From positions 297,488,362-297,552,361 of the forward strand of contig CM022303.1 of NCBI GenBank assembly GCA_011799875.1: a DNA stretch of 64,000 nucleotides, read 5' to 3'. The position numbers and the translations under genes are program-made. Of the stretch, positions 45,155-58,134 are shown one piece after another. This DNA comes from Thinopyrum elongatum. Its lineage: Eukaryota; Streptophyta; Magnoliopsida; Poales; Poaceae. The notes below the pieces were generated by a model. That model did no database searches. It saw only the letters and a list, made by a program, of their open reading frames with translations, and was not told where the DNA came from. The stretch's first letter is position 1. Each line of letters begins with the position of its first letter.

Positions 45155-47454
45155 CAAAATATGTACTTGTATGATATATGCAAGTAGCAGGTCCGTAGGG
45201 ACTAGGCTCCTTCGTCCTCACGCTCTGCTCGATGTCCCCGTCCTCCGTCGAATACCAGGTGCTAGCCATGTGTTATTGGCTCTCGCATAGCAGCTGGTTG
45301 CTTTTCATTTAACAAAAATATCAACTGCTTTCGACAACTTTCAGCAATATGTTGTGACGTGCCGTGTGTACCCCGTGTTGTCTCCGACATGTTAGACATA
45401 TCTTCTTTCTTAGGGGAACTTAGGGTGAAGCACTACAGTGGTGATGCTCCATGCTCCACGTTGAATCTAAAACTAGATCGGTAACGCACCTTGGCGCGAG
45501 GGTGCCGGTCCCCGCGTTGTGGTTATGCAGGTAATGTTCAAGTTAGTAGTAATCCAGGTTTAACATATTTATTCAAACAGGATATAACAAAATAAAATTA
45601 AGAAGAAACATTCACATTTGATAGAAGCAAGACATTATGGAGTTCAACATCACCATGAGATTATCACAAGGCAGCATCGAGTTTAGTGCTACTTATGTAC
45701 ACATCATTATTGAAGATCAAGAAATCTTATCATTTCATTAGAAATGATAGATATTTTTTTATCCATATGGTACATGCAGTTAGAGCTATAAATAAGAACA
45801 CATGTCCATGCTTAGTATCTTTCACACTTAAGGTAATCTTCATAATGTCAATACCAAATTTCAATTTTGTGGCAATAACAGTTGGAAAAAAATTCATAGA
45901 ACATTATCTCCTAAGAGCATAGAGCCTAACTACATCTTGAACCAAATGCCAATTTCCTGAATCAACATATCACTAAACATTCATGTCCGCTAACATCATA
46001 GCATGACCACACCAAGCCATAGTGGTAGTGGAGACATTGATTTTACATGGTATAGTAGTAAACTATATTAGATAGATAGATAGATAGATGGATAGATAGT
46101 TCCATCCAGACGCCTTGTCACCCAAATTTCTTGCAAGACTTGCAGCAACCGACTTGTTTTAGCGTAAACACCTGGTGATGCAAACAGTGATATAAAAGAA
46201 ATGACAGTACCATACAATCGTTATGCACCCAGAATAATAATGGTTCAGTAAAAACATCAAAATACGTCACATCTCTTCGCACATATCACAATGGTTGTAC
46301 ATGTCATACCAATCTATGGCATACGGTGCATGTTTAAAAGGTATAATAACAAAACACAATAGAAGTGCAGACAATAGCAATTCAGTATACTGGAATAAGT
46401 AGTGGCTTAGCCCTAGAGAATGTAAAAGGCAGTAGACATATATAATAAAGGGGCATTAATATGCATTTATAGTAGTTTGTGGCACATGATAACGGGCAGT
46501 AGATCGCACACATAGCTTGCTTGCACATTTCACACCAACTGAGCACAAATCAAGGCATGATATGCACAAAAATAACAGAGAAGCCAGTGAGGGAGAAGGG
46601 ATGGCTCACCAATGCACACCCCCCCCCCCCCAGATCCAAGCTCCAACACTTCGAGGCCCTTTTGGATTTTCATGGAAAACCATATAGACACATATAAATA
46701 AAAAAACTACAAAAAGAAGATGTTATATATTGTAGTACTAATTCCAATCGAGGCATGATTATATTATTGGAGGATGTTGAACTCAACGGATTATATTCTT
46801 ATTGATTCCTTCTGATCGTTTATTTGCTGAAAGCCCACCAGTCATGAAATCAACTGCGGGTGATTGTTAATTACAATGCTCTAGGAGAACTGATCAGCGT
46901 GTGTGAGCACAAAAAAAACTTAGCAACCTTCGTGATGACAACTGTGAATAAACATAAAAGGTATATTTTGCCTTTATTAATTATTAATTTTGACTTCATA
47001 TTCACAAAGAGTAATACCTAGCTCCACGGATAAAAGGCAGAGTGCTAGCTGATGTGAATAAACTCAGCAACCTGGTTGTACTTAAGCTACAATTTATGTT
47101 TATTTTTAGTTGTGAAGCTCCAGTTTATACAATAAAACATGTGTGGTAGAAAACGAAAGCCGGGGCATCATTTCATTCATATTTGCTTCGTAATACTCCT
47201 ATTTGGCAGAGCAATCGGCCCAAGTATAAGCAGAAAAAACACAGGATGTGCCACAACAGATTTTCAAGTCTAGGCTTTCAAAGTAAGGGTTGATGAAAAA
47301 ACTACTGGAACAATGTATAGTGTAAGTAGTCCGGCTACCAATGATTATATATTTGGTCCGTATCGTTTTACCTCGTGAAAATTAAGAATTTGTAGGTAGC
47401 TTTCGTTGAGGAAGCAGACTTGCACTCACCAATTGTGTTATAATGAATATATAT

Positions 47455-47517
<63 letters not shown>

Positions 47518-48952
47518 TGTGTGTGTGTGAAATAAAGTATTTGTGGCGATTAAGAAACAAACGCCAATTTGCGTTCATAATTAAGAAATATCCTCTAAAC
47601 TGGTATGTTCCTTCAGGCATACTGTTTGCTGATTCTTCAAGAAGTGTTGATCTATGCTATGAAGTCAACATATTTTAGCTATGTAAAAGCTTAAATAGTA
47701 GCATATTTTGATAGGGAATTACAATAATGGTGTGCCTATCTTTAATGATAGGAGAGGAGGGTAACAGAATGGCTGGGAACTTGTAAGAAAAGCCATCAGA
47801 GACAAATCTTATGATCCTCATAAAGCATTACTAATAAGGAAAATCCATCAGAAAAAATAGTACCAAGCTCCTCTTAAATTTGAAGAGATATTCTAGCAAA
47901 GCAAAGAGATACATTATAGCTATATTTAGTGTTCTGAAGCATTTGGAAGAGATCCAGTAATATTCATCCCACTACAAAGTTGCTCACTTATACCATAGAA
48001 CTATCAGATATGGCAGGTACAATGTGACAAATGAATAGTAATGTTAGCCCAAGCTCAAATTATTTACATAACATAGGAACCAGTTCATCCACAAATTTTG
48101 GATAGGTATGAAACAAATACAACTTCACATTAAACACAAATTTTGGATAGGAATAACACAAATACAACTTCACATTAAAAATTATGAGGTGTACCTCAGG
48201 TGAGTAGATCCTATGATCGACTTCTTCCGTCCCTTTGGAAAAATCACCAATCTTTTGCAGAAGAAGTGGAGGCGTTTCAAAATAACAACTTCTGACTACC
48301 TCCTCCATCGATAAAAGAGAAGAAGAAATTATATCATAAAATTATAAAGCGAGTCAACTGCAACAAAATAGAAAATTACAAACCACTAGCAATAGTTTGG
48401 AACCCTGGATTACATGATTGTGTAAATTCAACACATGACACCAGCAAGATAATTGATTTATTTAGATATTGGCACCAACAGACATAGCCCTACAGATCAA
48501 CAATTATTATAATTAAGGATATGAACAAACATGGCACTCAGGAACCAGCAAGGCATCATGTTGTGTTTCCCACAAAGACCATGAAGCATAAGCAACTAAT
48601 CATAGAAGTAGACACAAACTTGGTAACCTAGACACAACATAGGATGAAGGGAGAGCACAAATCGGCTCAACTTTGGTGGCATCAGATCCAAAGAGAGTAC
48701 ACAACATCCTTTGTTCTTCCCATATCTATCTCCCATTCTACATCCTACTCAATAACAAAAAAAGGTGTCACATAAGCCAATCAGCATATTAGTAGAAGAT
48801 GACCTGGAAGAAAGGTGAAAATTAGACACATCATATTACACACTCTATATTGATAATAACATCTCATCACAACTACATTTCGTTAAGCCCCAAATACTGA
48901 TACATATTACTTATTATGTAGGGTCAGTGGGTTACCTCTTGTTTTGGTCCTC
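45155..48952. other. Anonymous intergenic DNA
   Basis: AT-rich with no supported gene. It holds a (GATA)n tract at 46071-46100, a 13-14 bp C-run near 46619-46632, and (TC)n then (GT)n at 47458-47529. A tandem duplication (CAAATTTTGGATAGG...AACACAAATACAACTTCACATTAAA) lies at about 48092-48180. Confidence 0.5.
47458..47529. repeat. (TC)n-(GT)n compound microsatellite
   Basis: About 28 TC units run to 47514, directly followed by about 7 GT units. Short ORFs of Ser-Leu repeats here are artefacts of the tract. Confidence 0.95.
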
Positions 48953-49156
48953 TCACACGTTCACTGCACACAACTTTAATCCCTGGCATTCTAGCACGGT
49001 GGCGTTTTCGACGGCATCTACCTGAATAGTCGAGCCAACCAGTCTGTCAAACACAACATCATCAACAAAATTTAGAGGCAATGACATTTGGTACTCGGTG
49101 TATTTGTCATCACTGATGAAAATCGGGTCGTTGATCCTCTCCCCTTTAATAATGTG
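48953..49156 (-). pseudogene. Unidentified exon-like coding block
   Basis: A 67-codon open stretch on the minus strand ends at TGA 48953-48955. It includes GERINDPIFISDDKYTEYQ and FVDDVVFDRLVGSTIQVDAV, a composition typical of a folded protein rather than random AT-rich DNA. An upstream stop (49157-49159) closes it. It could be the last exon of a gene or a captured fragment; I do not recognise the family. Confidence 0.35.
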
Positions 49157-49159
49157 TCA

Positions 49160-51055
49160 GCTGTAAATGTACATACATTTGGTCATCCTTCGGTGAAACA
49201 AAACAAAGCAAATGCAGAGCAGTAAATGTCAGCTGTAAAAAGGAGCCAAAGCTTCAACAATGTTGTGAAACATATTTAGGATTAAGTAAAATCAAATATA
49301 AGCATCAACAACATTGATCTATTTCTCAAAGTTATCCCGGTTTTGAAGGTGGTGATGAACTGTTTGAAGTTACTGACTCGAGAACATGTGTGAGGCTTCC
49401 GACAACATCTGGAAACGAGCTGCCATAATCTACACACATCCAGCAGCACCATGAATTCAGTTGTAGAAAGATACCACAGGGAAGACACAACCGTCCAAGA
49501 AATGAAATATGCAGCACCACCACTGATTTATCCAACAAAAGCATAGGATAATACAATCTAAATAATAATGACAGAAAGCTTTAATCCATTGGCATCATAT
49601 GGTATTAGCAAAATAAGCAAGATCAGACCTTAAACAACAGAAGATATTAAAGCATTCAGGGTACTAATCAAGCCTTGTGACTGGCAACTGGTAAAACAAG
49701 AGCATACATTAAAGGCAGATATGAAAGACGTGCTAATCTCACATAAGAGCACTCACGACAAATCACTAAGTAAAATGCGACGTGTTGATCCAACCAAAGA
49801 CATATGTGCAACTGAATCATGGTATTTACAACCCGCTGGCACTCATGCCTAGTGTTATTGATCCATACATGGCGTAGGTGCACCGCCACTGACCACTGCA
49901 ACACCGTGCAGACAACCCGCCTAGCGGCATGGCACCCACGAGCACCGTCGCATGTGCCACTGTCAAACACTATCGTACTCATATCCATATCACAGAGTCG
50001 TGCCACCTCTGTTTCCATCATTGCCAGGCAGGACGCCGACCACAAAAATCTAAGTTAACTCTGAATAGTAGCTACAGCCTCAAGTTTGGCACAATTGAAG
50101 AAGAAACAGGGAGGAGGAGCGAGCTGTGGTGAGCTATATTAAGATTCATTTACATGCAATGCTATTGGAGGAATAACTAACTAACTGATCATGATTTTGA
50201 TCTATCGTGACAATTCAATGGCCACCCCTTTCTTATTTTGTTCTCTCGTTCATCTTCAGTTAGTACAGGTCACTGATTACTATAGGTGCACCACCCAAAA
50301 AAAAAGTCATAATCTTGTATATGGCCACAAGGAATTAGAAATTAGCAGAAAAAAGTACCATGGAACTACTGGAACTACATACATACAGAGAGAGAGAGAG
50401 AGAGACAGACCGCCATCGACACCCAGCAAAGATACTTAAATCCGGGCTCCTTGTCGCCGGCGGCCACGTTCCTGGCCTTCTTGGTCGGCTGGGCCACGCG
50501 CTTCTTGGTCGCCGCTGCGGCGTGTAATTATGCACAAGGAAACCTAAAACCATGATAGCATAGCAAGGTGAGAAATCTCAAAACGAAACAACACAATCAG
50601 CCTAAGGTGCACACACTTAAGTTAGCCCAGTTGCAGAATTCATCAAAATGCAGCTGTCTGCAATCACGGATTCTTCTCCTATGACATAATATGGAATCAC
50701 GACATCATGTCATTGCTATAATTCACCAATCACCATACATAGCAGGACCAACCAGACAAGATTAACATAGCACCAGGGATACCAAACAGCAGAACAAGTA
50801 AAACAAGTGCAATCGGGGAGATTATCCATACTAACCATAAAGATTTTTAATACAAATACCATCGAATGCAAATGCGATACCCATGATGGCACATTGCATC
50901 ACGATTTAATCAAATAATCTAATCTAACTATGAACTGTGATGTGCCCAAAACCTGAAGCATTTATTGATTTATGCATCACAAATCCCACTGAATAAGTTT
51001 GCTTGACCGCAAATTAGAAACACATTTGATGTGAAAATTGAGAAAGAAAGCACTA
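49160..51055. other. Anonymous intergenic DNA, possible exon scraps
   Basis: Mostly AT-rich. A GC-rich minus-strand block at about 50440-50530 (KKRVAQPTKKARNVAAGDK) follows an AG that could be a splice acceptor, and an (AG)n tract lies at 50386-50406. A 125-codon minus ORF at 49668-50045 is unrecognised and unsupported. Confidence 0.35.
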
Positions 51056-51355
51056 CCTTTTGATACACCCGAGCATCTCCGGGCAGACCTCGGCCTCATT
51101 ATCACCGGTTTGAATCCTCTTTCGGAGCACCTCATTCCCCCAGCAGAGCCTGTCCACGGTCATCACCCCGCACCACATGATCCCCTTGGCCACGTTCTCG
51201 GCGCCGAACGCGTTGGCCCTGGGCACATCGCTGCCGTACTCCTCGACGTTTGGCACGACGACAGTCCAGTACGCGGCGGCTTCGACCTCGCCGAGCACCC
51301 CGTCGGCCAGCCCCTCGTAGCCAGCCATGGAGTGGACGGAAAACCTGGTGTAGGC
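51056..51355 (-). pseudogene. Senescence-domain gene exon, partial copy B
   Basis: Minus-strand open frame: AYTRFSVHSMAGYEGLADG, then AAYWTVVVPNVEEYGSDV, KGIMWCGVMTVDRLCWGNEV and LRKRIQ, ending CIKR at a GT (AAAAGGTAGTG). It matches one exon of plant senescence/dehydration-associated (ERD7-like, Pfam Senescence) proteins, which bind membrane lipids. A stop just upstream (TAACATTGC) and the absence of the following exons show that it is a fragment. Expected residues are changed in places (for example Asn-Ala-Phe-Gly in the usual Ile-Ala-x-Gly stretch). Confidence 0.75.
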
Positions 51356-52047
51356 GCAATGTTAGAACTACGATTCGTCAAACATAACAACATAGAGCAT
51401 ATCACGATCATATCTAATCTAACCCAATCGCATCTCAAAGTTATAGGATAATCATTGATTTTTTTTATGGTCTGTGAGATATAATTCATACTCATCTAGG
51501 AAGGTCGTGAACAACCAAGCAACATATCCTGAAGTCAACGGTCGCATATATTCCTCCCATAGGATTTCCCTGTGCTGAGCTAATCTAACGAGCATATGAC
51601 TGCTCGCAGAACCGAAACACTCAGCCACACATTCAACAATCTCTGTCCCTGGTAACAAAAGTGGAACCGCAGAAACAAAACGACATCAATTGACTGATCC
51701 CGTTCCAAGTCCCAAACTGGTCGAAGGCCGCATTGGCTCTGCTCCCATTCAGAAAGCGCCACCCTGATCACGACCTTGTCGTCCTAAACTCGAGCCAATC
51801 CAACAACAGCTAGCGAGGCGTGCGAGGCACAGTATACAGTAGGAGGAACAGGAATGGCATCACAGGACCAGGTTCAGAATCGGGAGAAACCGAGCGCAAG
51901 AAGGACGGCTCAGATCGCTCACCTCGTCAGAGATCGGGGATGGCGAAGCGGATGGATCGCAGCGGCAAGCGAGCTGCTGCAGCGGCGGGGCAGACGAGGT
52001 GGCGAGCGCCATGGCCTCTGTCACTTGGAATGCAAGTGGCCCTGTTT
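51356..52047. other. Spacer between the two senescence-domain fragments
   Basis: AT-rich to about 51780, then GC-richer. No further exon of the gene is recognised. Confidence 0.4.
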
Positions 52048-52263
52048 GGGCGCGACGGCGGTCCAGTACACGGCGGCCTCGATCTTGCCGAGCACCCCGT
52101 CGGCCAGCCCCTCACTGCCAGCCACGGAGTGGACGGAGAACCTGGTGTAGGCGCCGAGCAGGACGTCAAGGCGCAGGTCGGGGACGGAGAGCGTGAGGCC
52201 ATAGTGGAGCAGCTTGGGGGCCGGGTCGTCGGGCGACGTAGGAGAAGGAGTACCGACGGGCAA
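52048..52263 (-). pseudogene. Senescence-domain gene exon, partial copy A
   Basis: Open frame from about 52263: KLLHYGLTLSVPDLRLDVLL, then AYTRFSVHSVAGSEGLADG and AAVYWTAVAP, after which similarity stops abruptly and a stop follows at 52021-52023. It overlaps copy B for about 36 residues. Copy A has the 5' part of the domain and copy B the 3' part. It may begin further upstream; 52264-52367 is GC-rich and open. Confidence 0.7.
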
Positions 52264-52369
52264 GGCGAAGGAGACGGCGGCGGCATTAGGGTTTGGGTGG
52301 AGGCGGCGTAGAGGAGGAGGAGGAGGGCGCGAGTGTGGGGTGGGGAGCGGCGGCTAGGTCTCCCCACAG

Positions 52370-54230
52370 GAGCGGCCCCCTTGTATAAGCATGTACGCGA
52401 AAGGAAGGAAATGCCCTCGTGGGGGCACCGAATTCACAGGCGGTGGCACGAATGTTTCCACACTATTCATCGCAACAGTTTTACCTCTCGATCCTACGAC
52501 CCAGATCATCCGGCAGGCAGATCAGACGGTCCAAATCGCATCAAGCCACCCGATCCGATGGCCAGGGATCCAAACGGCTGAGGAGCCGGGAGGATCCCCG
52601 TCATTCTTATTTCTCGATTCTAGGGCTATTTTTTTTTAAACACGGTCTTTTAAGGCCCGATTCACTAAAAAAGTTGAAGAGAATTGCCCAGTTAATTAAC
52701 GGAAAACCAGGCTAAAACCGTCATAACATGCCCGCCAAAACAGGGCCACCCTGGGCGACCTGGCAACCCCACACAAGAACGCACACACGCCGAGAAGGAG
52801 AGAACGCCGTCGAGGTTGTAATCCGGTGCCATCGTCATCACGCCTTCGCAAGGGCGACTCCGACTCCACCATCGACGACCATCGAAGTAGACCTCACCGC
52901 CAACAAGCGTAGAAGCCTGCGTCGGTCGATGCCAAACAGTCAACCACACGCGCCGACCACCAGGCAGCTCCGACTCCGACGATGAGCATTGCAGGAGAAA
53001 AGCGATGTGCCTGCGCCGAGCCAGCGCGCGAACTGACCACCTGCCTTGCATCATCGTTGCCGCAAGGGCCGCTCCTCAGCAGCTCTGACTCCAGAAAGAC
53101 AAAGTGAGGCACGACAACTCCTCAAACACGCCGGATGAGACGGACTACCAACACACAACAGCAACCCAACTCTGCCCGAAGCTGCCATCGTTGCCTCACA
53201 AGAAGCCGTATGCAACTTTCACATCACCCCCCGGACACCTGCCGACAGCAATGCCGCGAGCGTCAAGCCCACGGAGCGCGCAAACGGGATCCAAAGCTCT
53301 TCAAGACGACACCCCAAAGAGGGAAGTGACGATGCCGACGCCGTCGTCCGACCCGACCGGGCGGCTTTCACCCGAAGAGTTGAATCCGAGGATGTGTAGG
53401 GAATGAACTCCATGGTTGCGCCTCCAAGGAGGTAACATGATGTCCACGGATGCCGACATCGTCGGCCGACCAAAGGCCGACAAGCTTTTGCCCGGAGCAC
53501 CGCACAAGACCACACCCCCACACACCGCACCTCCGCTAGCCCGCCCACCTCCCACAAAGCCACTGCGCCATGACCATGTAGAAGCCACCACAATCCTCAG
53601 CGCCGGCCACAGACGCCGACGAGCCGAATCCAGCAAGATTCGGCACCCCATCATCGCTGCAACGCCAACCTGCCCGACCGACAGCCTCCCGAGATGCCGC
53701 TGACGGGGAGGCATAGCCAGCGCGGAGCACACCACCAGGGCACCCGAAGGAGCCACTAGAGAGTGCCATGGAGCCGCCAGGTCACCGAGAGCCGCGTCAC
53801 GGCCAGATCCAGCAACCAGCACACCATCAGCAGGCAACATAGAGCAGGACGGAGGGGGCCACCATCCCACCCCGACGCGCCGGGCAGGAGCCGTCGGACA
53901 AAGGGCCGGACCCTGCCGGCAAAGCCACCATGGCCACCACCCGCCGGAGGCCCTGCCAGGGAGCCAAGCCGCCACACACACACACACACACAGGATGGGG
54001 TGAGACTCCCCCACCCAAGAAGCCAAGATCTGGACGTAGGAGAAGATCCCCGCCGTCCGCCGTCCGAGCTTTGCCCGGCGGCCTCCTTCGGCGATGGCGA
54101 GGAGGCGGGAGCGAAGGAAGGGGTGGCGGCGCCGGTCGATTTGGTCTCCACCCGTGTCGCCTGTGGAGGCGAGCGGGCGCAATGCTGACGGTACTCGGTA
54201 ATCCTCGATAAATTCTAGGGCTATCATTTT
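52370..54230. other. GC-rich repeat-like block, no gene
   Basis: Very GC-rich (52720-54200), with long overlapping ORFs in several frames on both strands, which is what GC-rich DNA gives by chance. A (CA)n tract lies at 53972-53992. The phrasing ('cacccgaagagttgaatccgag', 'atggttgcgcctccaaggagg') looks like Triticeae repetitive DNA. No domain is recognised. Confidence 0.4.
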
Positions 54231-54599
54231 TATTTTATTTGACCCAAAGGAGGCAGCACTATGTAGACCCCATCTCAGTGAGCCCCATCTCCTTCTTTCT
54301 CCATGATGTATCTCTCTCTCTCTCCTCCTTTTCCCTTACTTTTTACATGGAGCGGCTGGCTCTTCTGCAAGAGCCCATTTCCTTTGCGAGGCACCTACTT
54401 TAGCTCCAGCGTGGCATCCGAACCAACGTGGACCATGGGTCGTTAGGTTTGAGGCAGCCCGTTGGCCATGCCCTTAGCCATGTTTGGTAGCCTTGCTGGA
54501 TGCAATTCTGATTTCTTTGGTTGTTTGTGTTATAACGAAATCTTGGCCCGCACGACTCTTAAAGCACCTTCTATCCAGACCCATTAGGAACAGCCAACC
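54231..54599. other. Intergenic, nothing recognised
   Basis: No ORF or repeat that I can support; a short (CT)n tract near 54310-54325. Confidence 0.4.
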
Positions 54600-55309
54600 T
54601 ACCGGACCATGTGTCCTCATGGTAGTACCGTCCCCATGACCGGTTGTGCTGCTCCCCTGTTGGAACGGAACTACAAGACCAAGTGTTGGATGAACTACCA
54701 CAGAGGGTTTATTCCCCACTGTTTTCCCTATGCAGTGGTACCGCTTGGGCCTTCGTAGTGCAGTCTGAATGGGACAACAGTAGCACTGCTCTCCGGAGTG
54801 GTAGTACCGCTTAGTGCAAAAACTGTGTTACGATTAGATTTGTGTGAGGACTATAAATAGAAGGTCTTCTTCCCCAAGTTGACCTACCTCTTTGCTCTCT
54901 CTCTACTCCATTGTTGCCCAAAGTTTTATCTTGTCTGATCTCTTTCCATAACCACTCAAATTTGTTGATATTCTAAGATTTGAGAGAGAAGACCTAGATC
55001 TACACTTTGGCCAAAGAAAAATTGATTCTCCCTACTTTCTTTTGTGGATCTTGTACTGTCGTTTGGGCATCCTAGACGGAATAAGTCACCTTGGATCTCA
55101 AATCCATTGTGATGAGGCTTCGTGGTGTTGTTGGAAGCCTTGAATTAAGTTGTGGGGATAGCCCAAACCTTGTTTGTGAAGGTTACGGTTGCCGCCTCCA
55201 AGGGCACTGCATAGTGAAATCGTGGCACCTTTCATTTTGCAAGGGTGTGAGGAGAATAAGGTCAACCATTGTAGCGCTTGTTAAGCATCGTGCCGTGCTA
55301 CTTGTGACC
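54600..55309 (+). mobile_element. Gypsy LTR fragment (GGTAGTACCG type)
   Basis: It shows GGTAGTACCG motifs, a GGACTATAAATAGAAGG TATA box at about 54849-54860, and U5-like text. The right end is cut by the next LTR fragment near 55310. Family not named with confidence. Confidence 0.55.
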
Positions 55310-56546
55310 TGCGTTGGGATTTCCTCGAAGAGAAGAGGATGATGCAGTACAATAGAGATAAGTATTTCCCTCAGTTAAGAACCAAGGTTATCAATCCAGT
55401 AGGAGAACCACGCAACACATCGTGAACAGTACCTACACACAAAATAACAAATACTTGCACCCAACGCAAACAAGGGGTTGTCAATCCCTTGGCGGTTAAT
55501 TGCAAGGATCAAATCAAATCTCGTAGTGATAGATAGATAAATAAAAACAAAAAATAAAATAAAATAAATAAAATTACAACAAGGTATTTTTGGATTTTAA
55601 TATATGATAAAAATTGACCCATGGGCCATAGTTTTCACTAGAAGCTTCTCTCTTGAAAATAGCATACGGTGGGTAAACAAATTACTGTTGGGCAACTGAT
55701 AGAAAAGCGAATAATCCAACGATATCCAAGGCAATAATCATGTATATAGGCATCATGTCTGAGACAAGTAGGCCGACTCCTCCCTGCATCTACTACTATT
55801 AGGCCACACATCGACCGCTATCCAGCATGAATCTAGAGTATTAAGTTCATAAAGAACGGAGTAACGCCTTAAGCAAGATGACATGATGTAGACAAAGTAA
55901 ACTCAAGCAATATGAATAAACCCCATCGTTTTATCCTTAATGGCAATAATACAAATACGTGTCTTGTCCCCTTCTATCACTGGGATATAGATCACCGCAA
56001 GATTGAACCCATCACAAAGCACCTCTCCCATTGCAAGAAAAATCAATCTAGTTGGCCAAACCAAATCAATAGATCGGAGAGAAATACAAAGCTATAATAA
56101 TCATGCCTAAAAAAGTTCAGAGAAGACTCAAATAATATTCATGGATAATCTGATCATAAACTCACAATTCGTCGGATCCCAACAAACACACCACAAAAAA
56201 GGATTACATCGAATAGATCTCCAAGAACATCGAGGAGAACATTGTATTGAAGATCAAAGAGGGAGAAGAAGCCATCTAGATACTAGCTATGGACCTGTAG
56301 GTCTATGGTAAATTACTCACACATCATCGGAAGGGCAGCAAGGTTGATGTAGAGCCCCTCCATGGTCGATTCCCCTTCCGGCAAAGTACCGGAAAAGGCC
56401 TCCAGATGGGATCTCGTGAGAACAGAAACTTGCGGCGATGGAAAAAGTATTTTGGGTGGCTCTCTTATGTATGGGGAATATTTGAGAATCTATAGAGGCG
56501 GAATTAGGTCAAGAGGTGCCACGAGGGACCCACAAGCCTGGGGGGC
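55310..56546 (-). mobile_element. Athila-type LTR fragment, reverse orientation
   Basis: On the minus strand it parallels the LTR at 25858-28285: 'cgatgatgtgtgagtaatttaccatagacctac', 'ggatagcggtcgatgtgtgg', 'gggattgacaaccccttg'. The U3 start is missing where the next LTR begins at 56547. Confidence 0.75.
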
Positions 56547-58028
56547 TTATACGTCCATTTTGCATCATCCTTTTATGTTGATATTTATTGCATTATGGGC
56601 TGTTATTACACATTATGGTACAATACTTATGCCTTTTCTCTCTTATTTTGCAAGATTTATATGAAGAGGGAGAATGCTGGCAGCTGGAATTCTAGACCGG
56701 AAAGGAGCAAATATGAGAAACCTATTCTGCACAACTCCAAAAGTCCTGAAAATTTATGGAGAATTATTTTGGAACCACCAGGTGGCCACAAGCCTGGGGG
56801 GCGCGCCCTACCCCCTGGTTGCGCCCCTAGGGCTTGTGGGCCCCTTGGTAGGTCTCTAGTGTCCATCTTCTGCTATATGAAGGGTTTTTACCTGGAAAAA
56901 ATCATAAGGAAGCTTTCGGGACGAAGCACCGCCGTCTCGAGGAGGAACCTAGGCAGAAGCAATCGAGGGCTCTGGTGGAGCTGTTCTGCCGGGGAAACTT
57001 CCCTCCAGGAGAGGGAAATCGAAGCCATCGTCATCACCAACGATCCTCTCATCGAGAGGGGGTCAATCTCCATCAACATCTTCACCAACACCATCTCCTC
57101 TCAAACCCTAGTTCATCTCTTGTATTCAATCTTTGTCTCAAAACCTCAGATTGGTACCAGTGGGTTGCTAGTAGTGTTGATTACTCCTTGTAGTTGATGC
57201 TAGTTGGTTTATTCGGTGGAAGATCATATGTTCAGATCCTTAATGATATTCAATACCCCTCTGATTATGAACATGAATATGATTTGTGAGTAGTTACGTT
57301 TGTTCCTGAGGACATGGGAGAAGTCTTGTTATAAGTAATCATGTGAATTTGGTATTCGTTCGATATTTTGATGAGATGTATGTTGTCTTTCCTCTAGTGG
57401 TGTTATGTGAATGTCGACTACATGACACTTCACCATGATTTGGGCCTAGGGGAAGGCATTGGGAAGTAATAAGTAGGTGATGGGTTGCTAGAGTGACAGA
57501 AGCTTAAACCCTAGTTTATGCGTTGCTTCGTAAGGGGCTGATTTGGATCCACATGTTTCATGCTATGGTTAGATTTATCTTAATTCTTCTTTCATAATTG
57601 CGGATGCTTGCGAGAGTGGTTAATAATAAGTGGTAGGCTTGTCCAAGTAAGGACAGAACCCAAGCACCGGTCCACCCACATATCAAATTATCAAAGTAAC
57701 GAACGCGAATCATATGAGCATGATGAAAACTATCCTGACAGTAATTTCCATGTGTCCTCGGGAGCGCTTTGCTTTATATAAGAGTTCGTCCAGGCTTATC
57801 CTTTGCTACAAAAAGGATTGGGCCACCTTGCTGCACCTTTGTTACACTTGTTACTTGTTACCCGTTACGAATTATCTTATCACAAAACTATCTGTTACCG
57901 ATAATTTCAGTGCTTGCAGAAAATACCTTGCTGATAACCGCTTGTCATTTCCTTCTGCTCCTCGTTGGGTTCGACACTCTTACTTATTGACAGGACTACG
58001 ATAGATCCCCTATACTTGTGTTTCATCA
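56547..58028 (+). repeat. 5' LTR of a plus-strand Gypsy element
   Basis: It starts TTATACGTCCATTTTGC (the expected TG reads TT) and ends GTGTTTCATCA. It is followed by a primer-site-like TCTGGCGCCGTTGCCGGGG (58037-58056). It is about 1.48 kb and resembles WHAM/Sabrina-group LTRs from memory. Confidence 0.75.
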
Positions 58029-58134
58029 AGACTCTTTTCTGGCGCCGTTGCCGGGGAGTGAAGCGCCTTTGGTAAGTGGAATTTCGTAAGGAAACATTTG
58101 TATTACGTGCTGAAATTTACTGTCACTTGTCACT

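Noticed and set aside
47438..47678. ORFs over the (TC)n tract
   Set aside because: Ser-Leu or Arg-Glu repeat peptides produced by the microsatellite.
49668..50045. 125-codon minus-strand ORF
   Set aside because: Cys/His/Val-rich, no domain recognised, no splice or start context; kept only as a remark in the spacer entry.
53301..54227. 308-codon minus-strand ORF
   Set aside because: GC-rich DNA with equally long ORFs in other frames, odd residue composition (Cys/Val/Trp runs from a CA repeat) and no recognisable domain.
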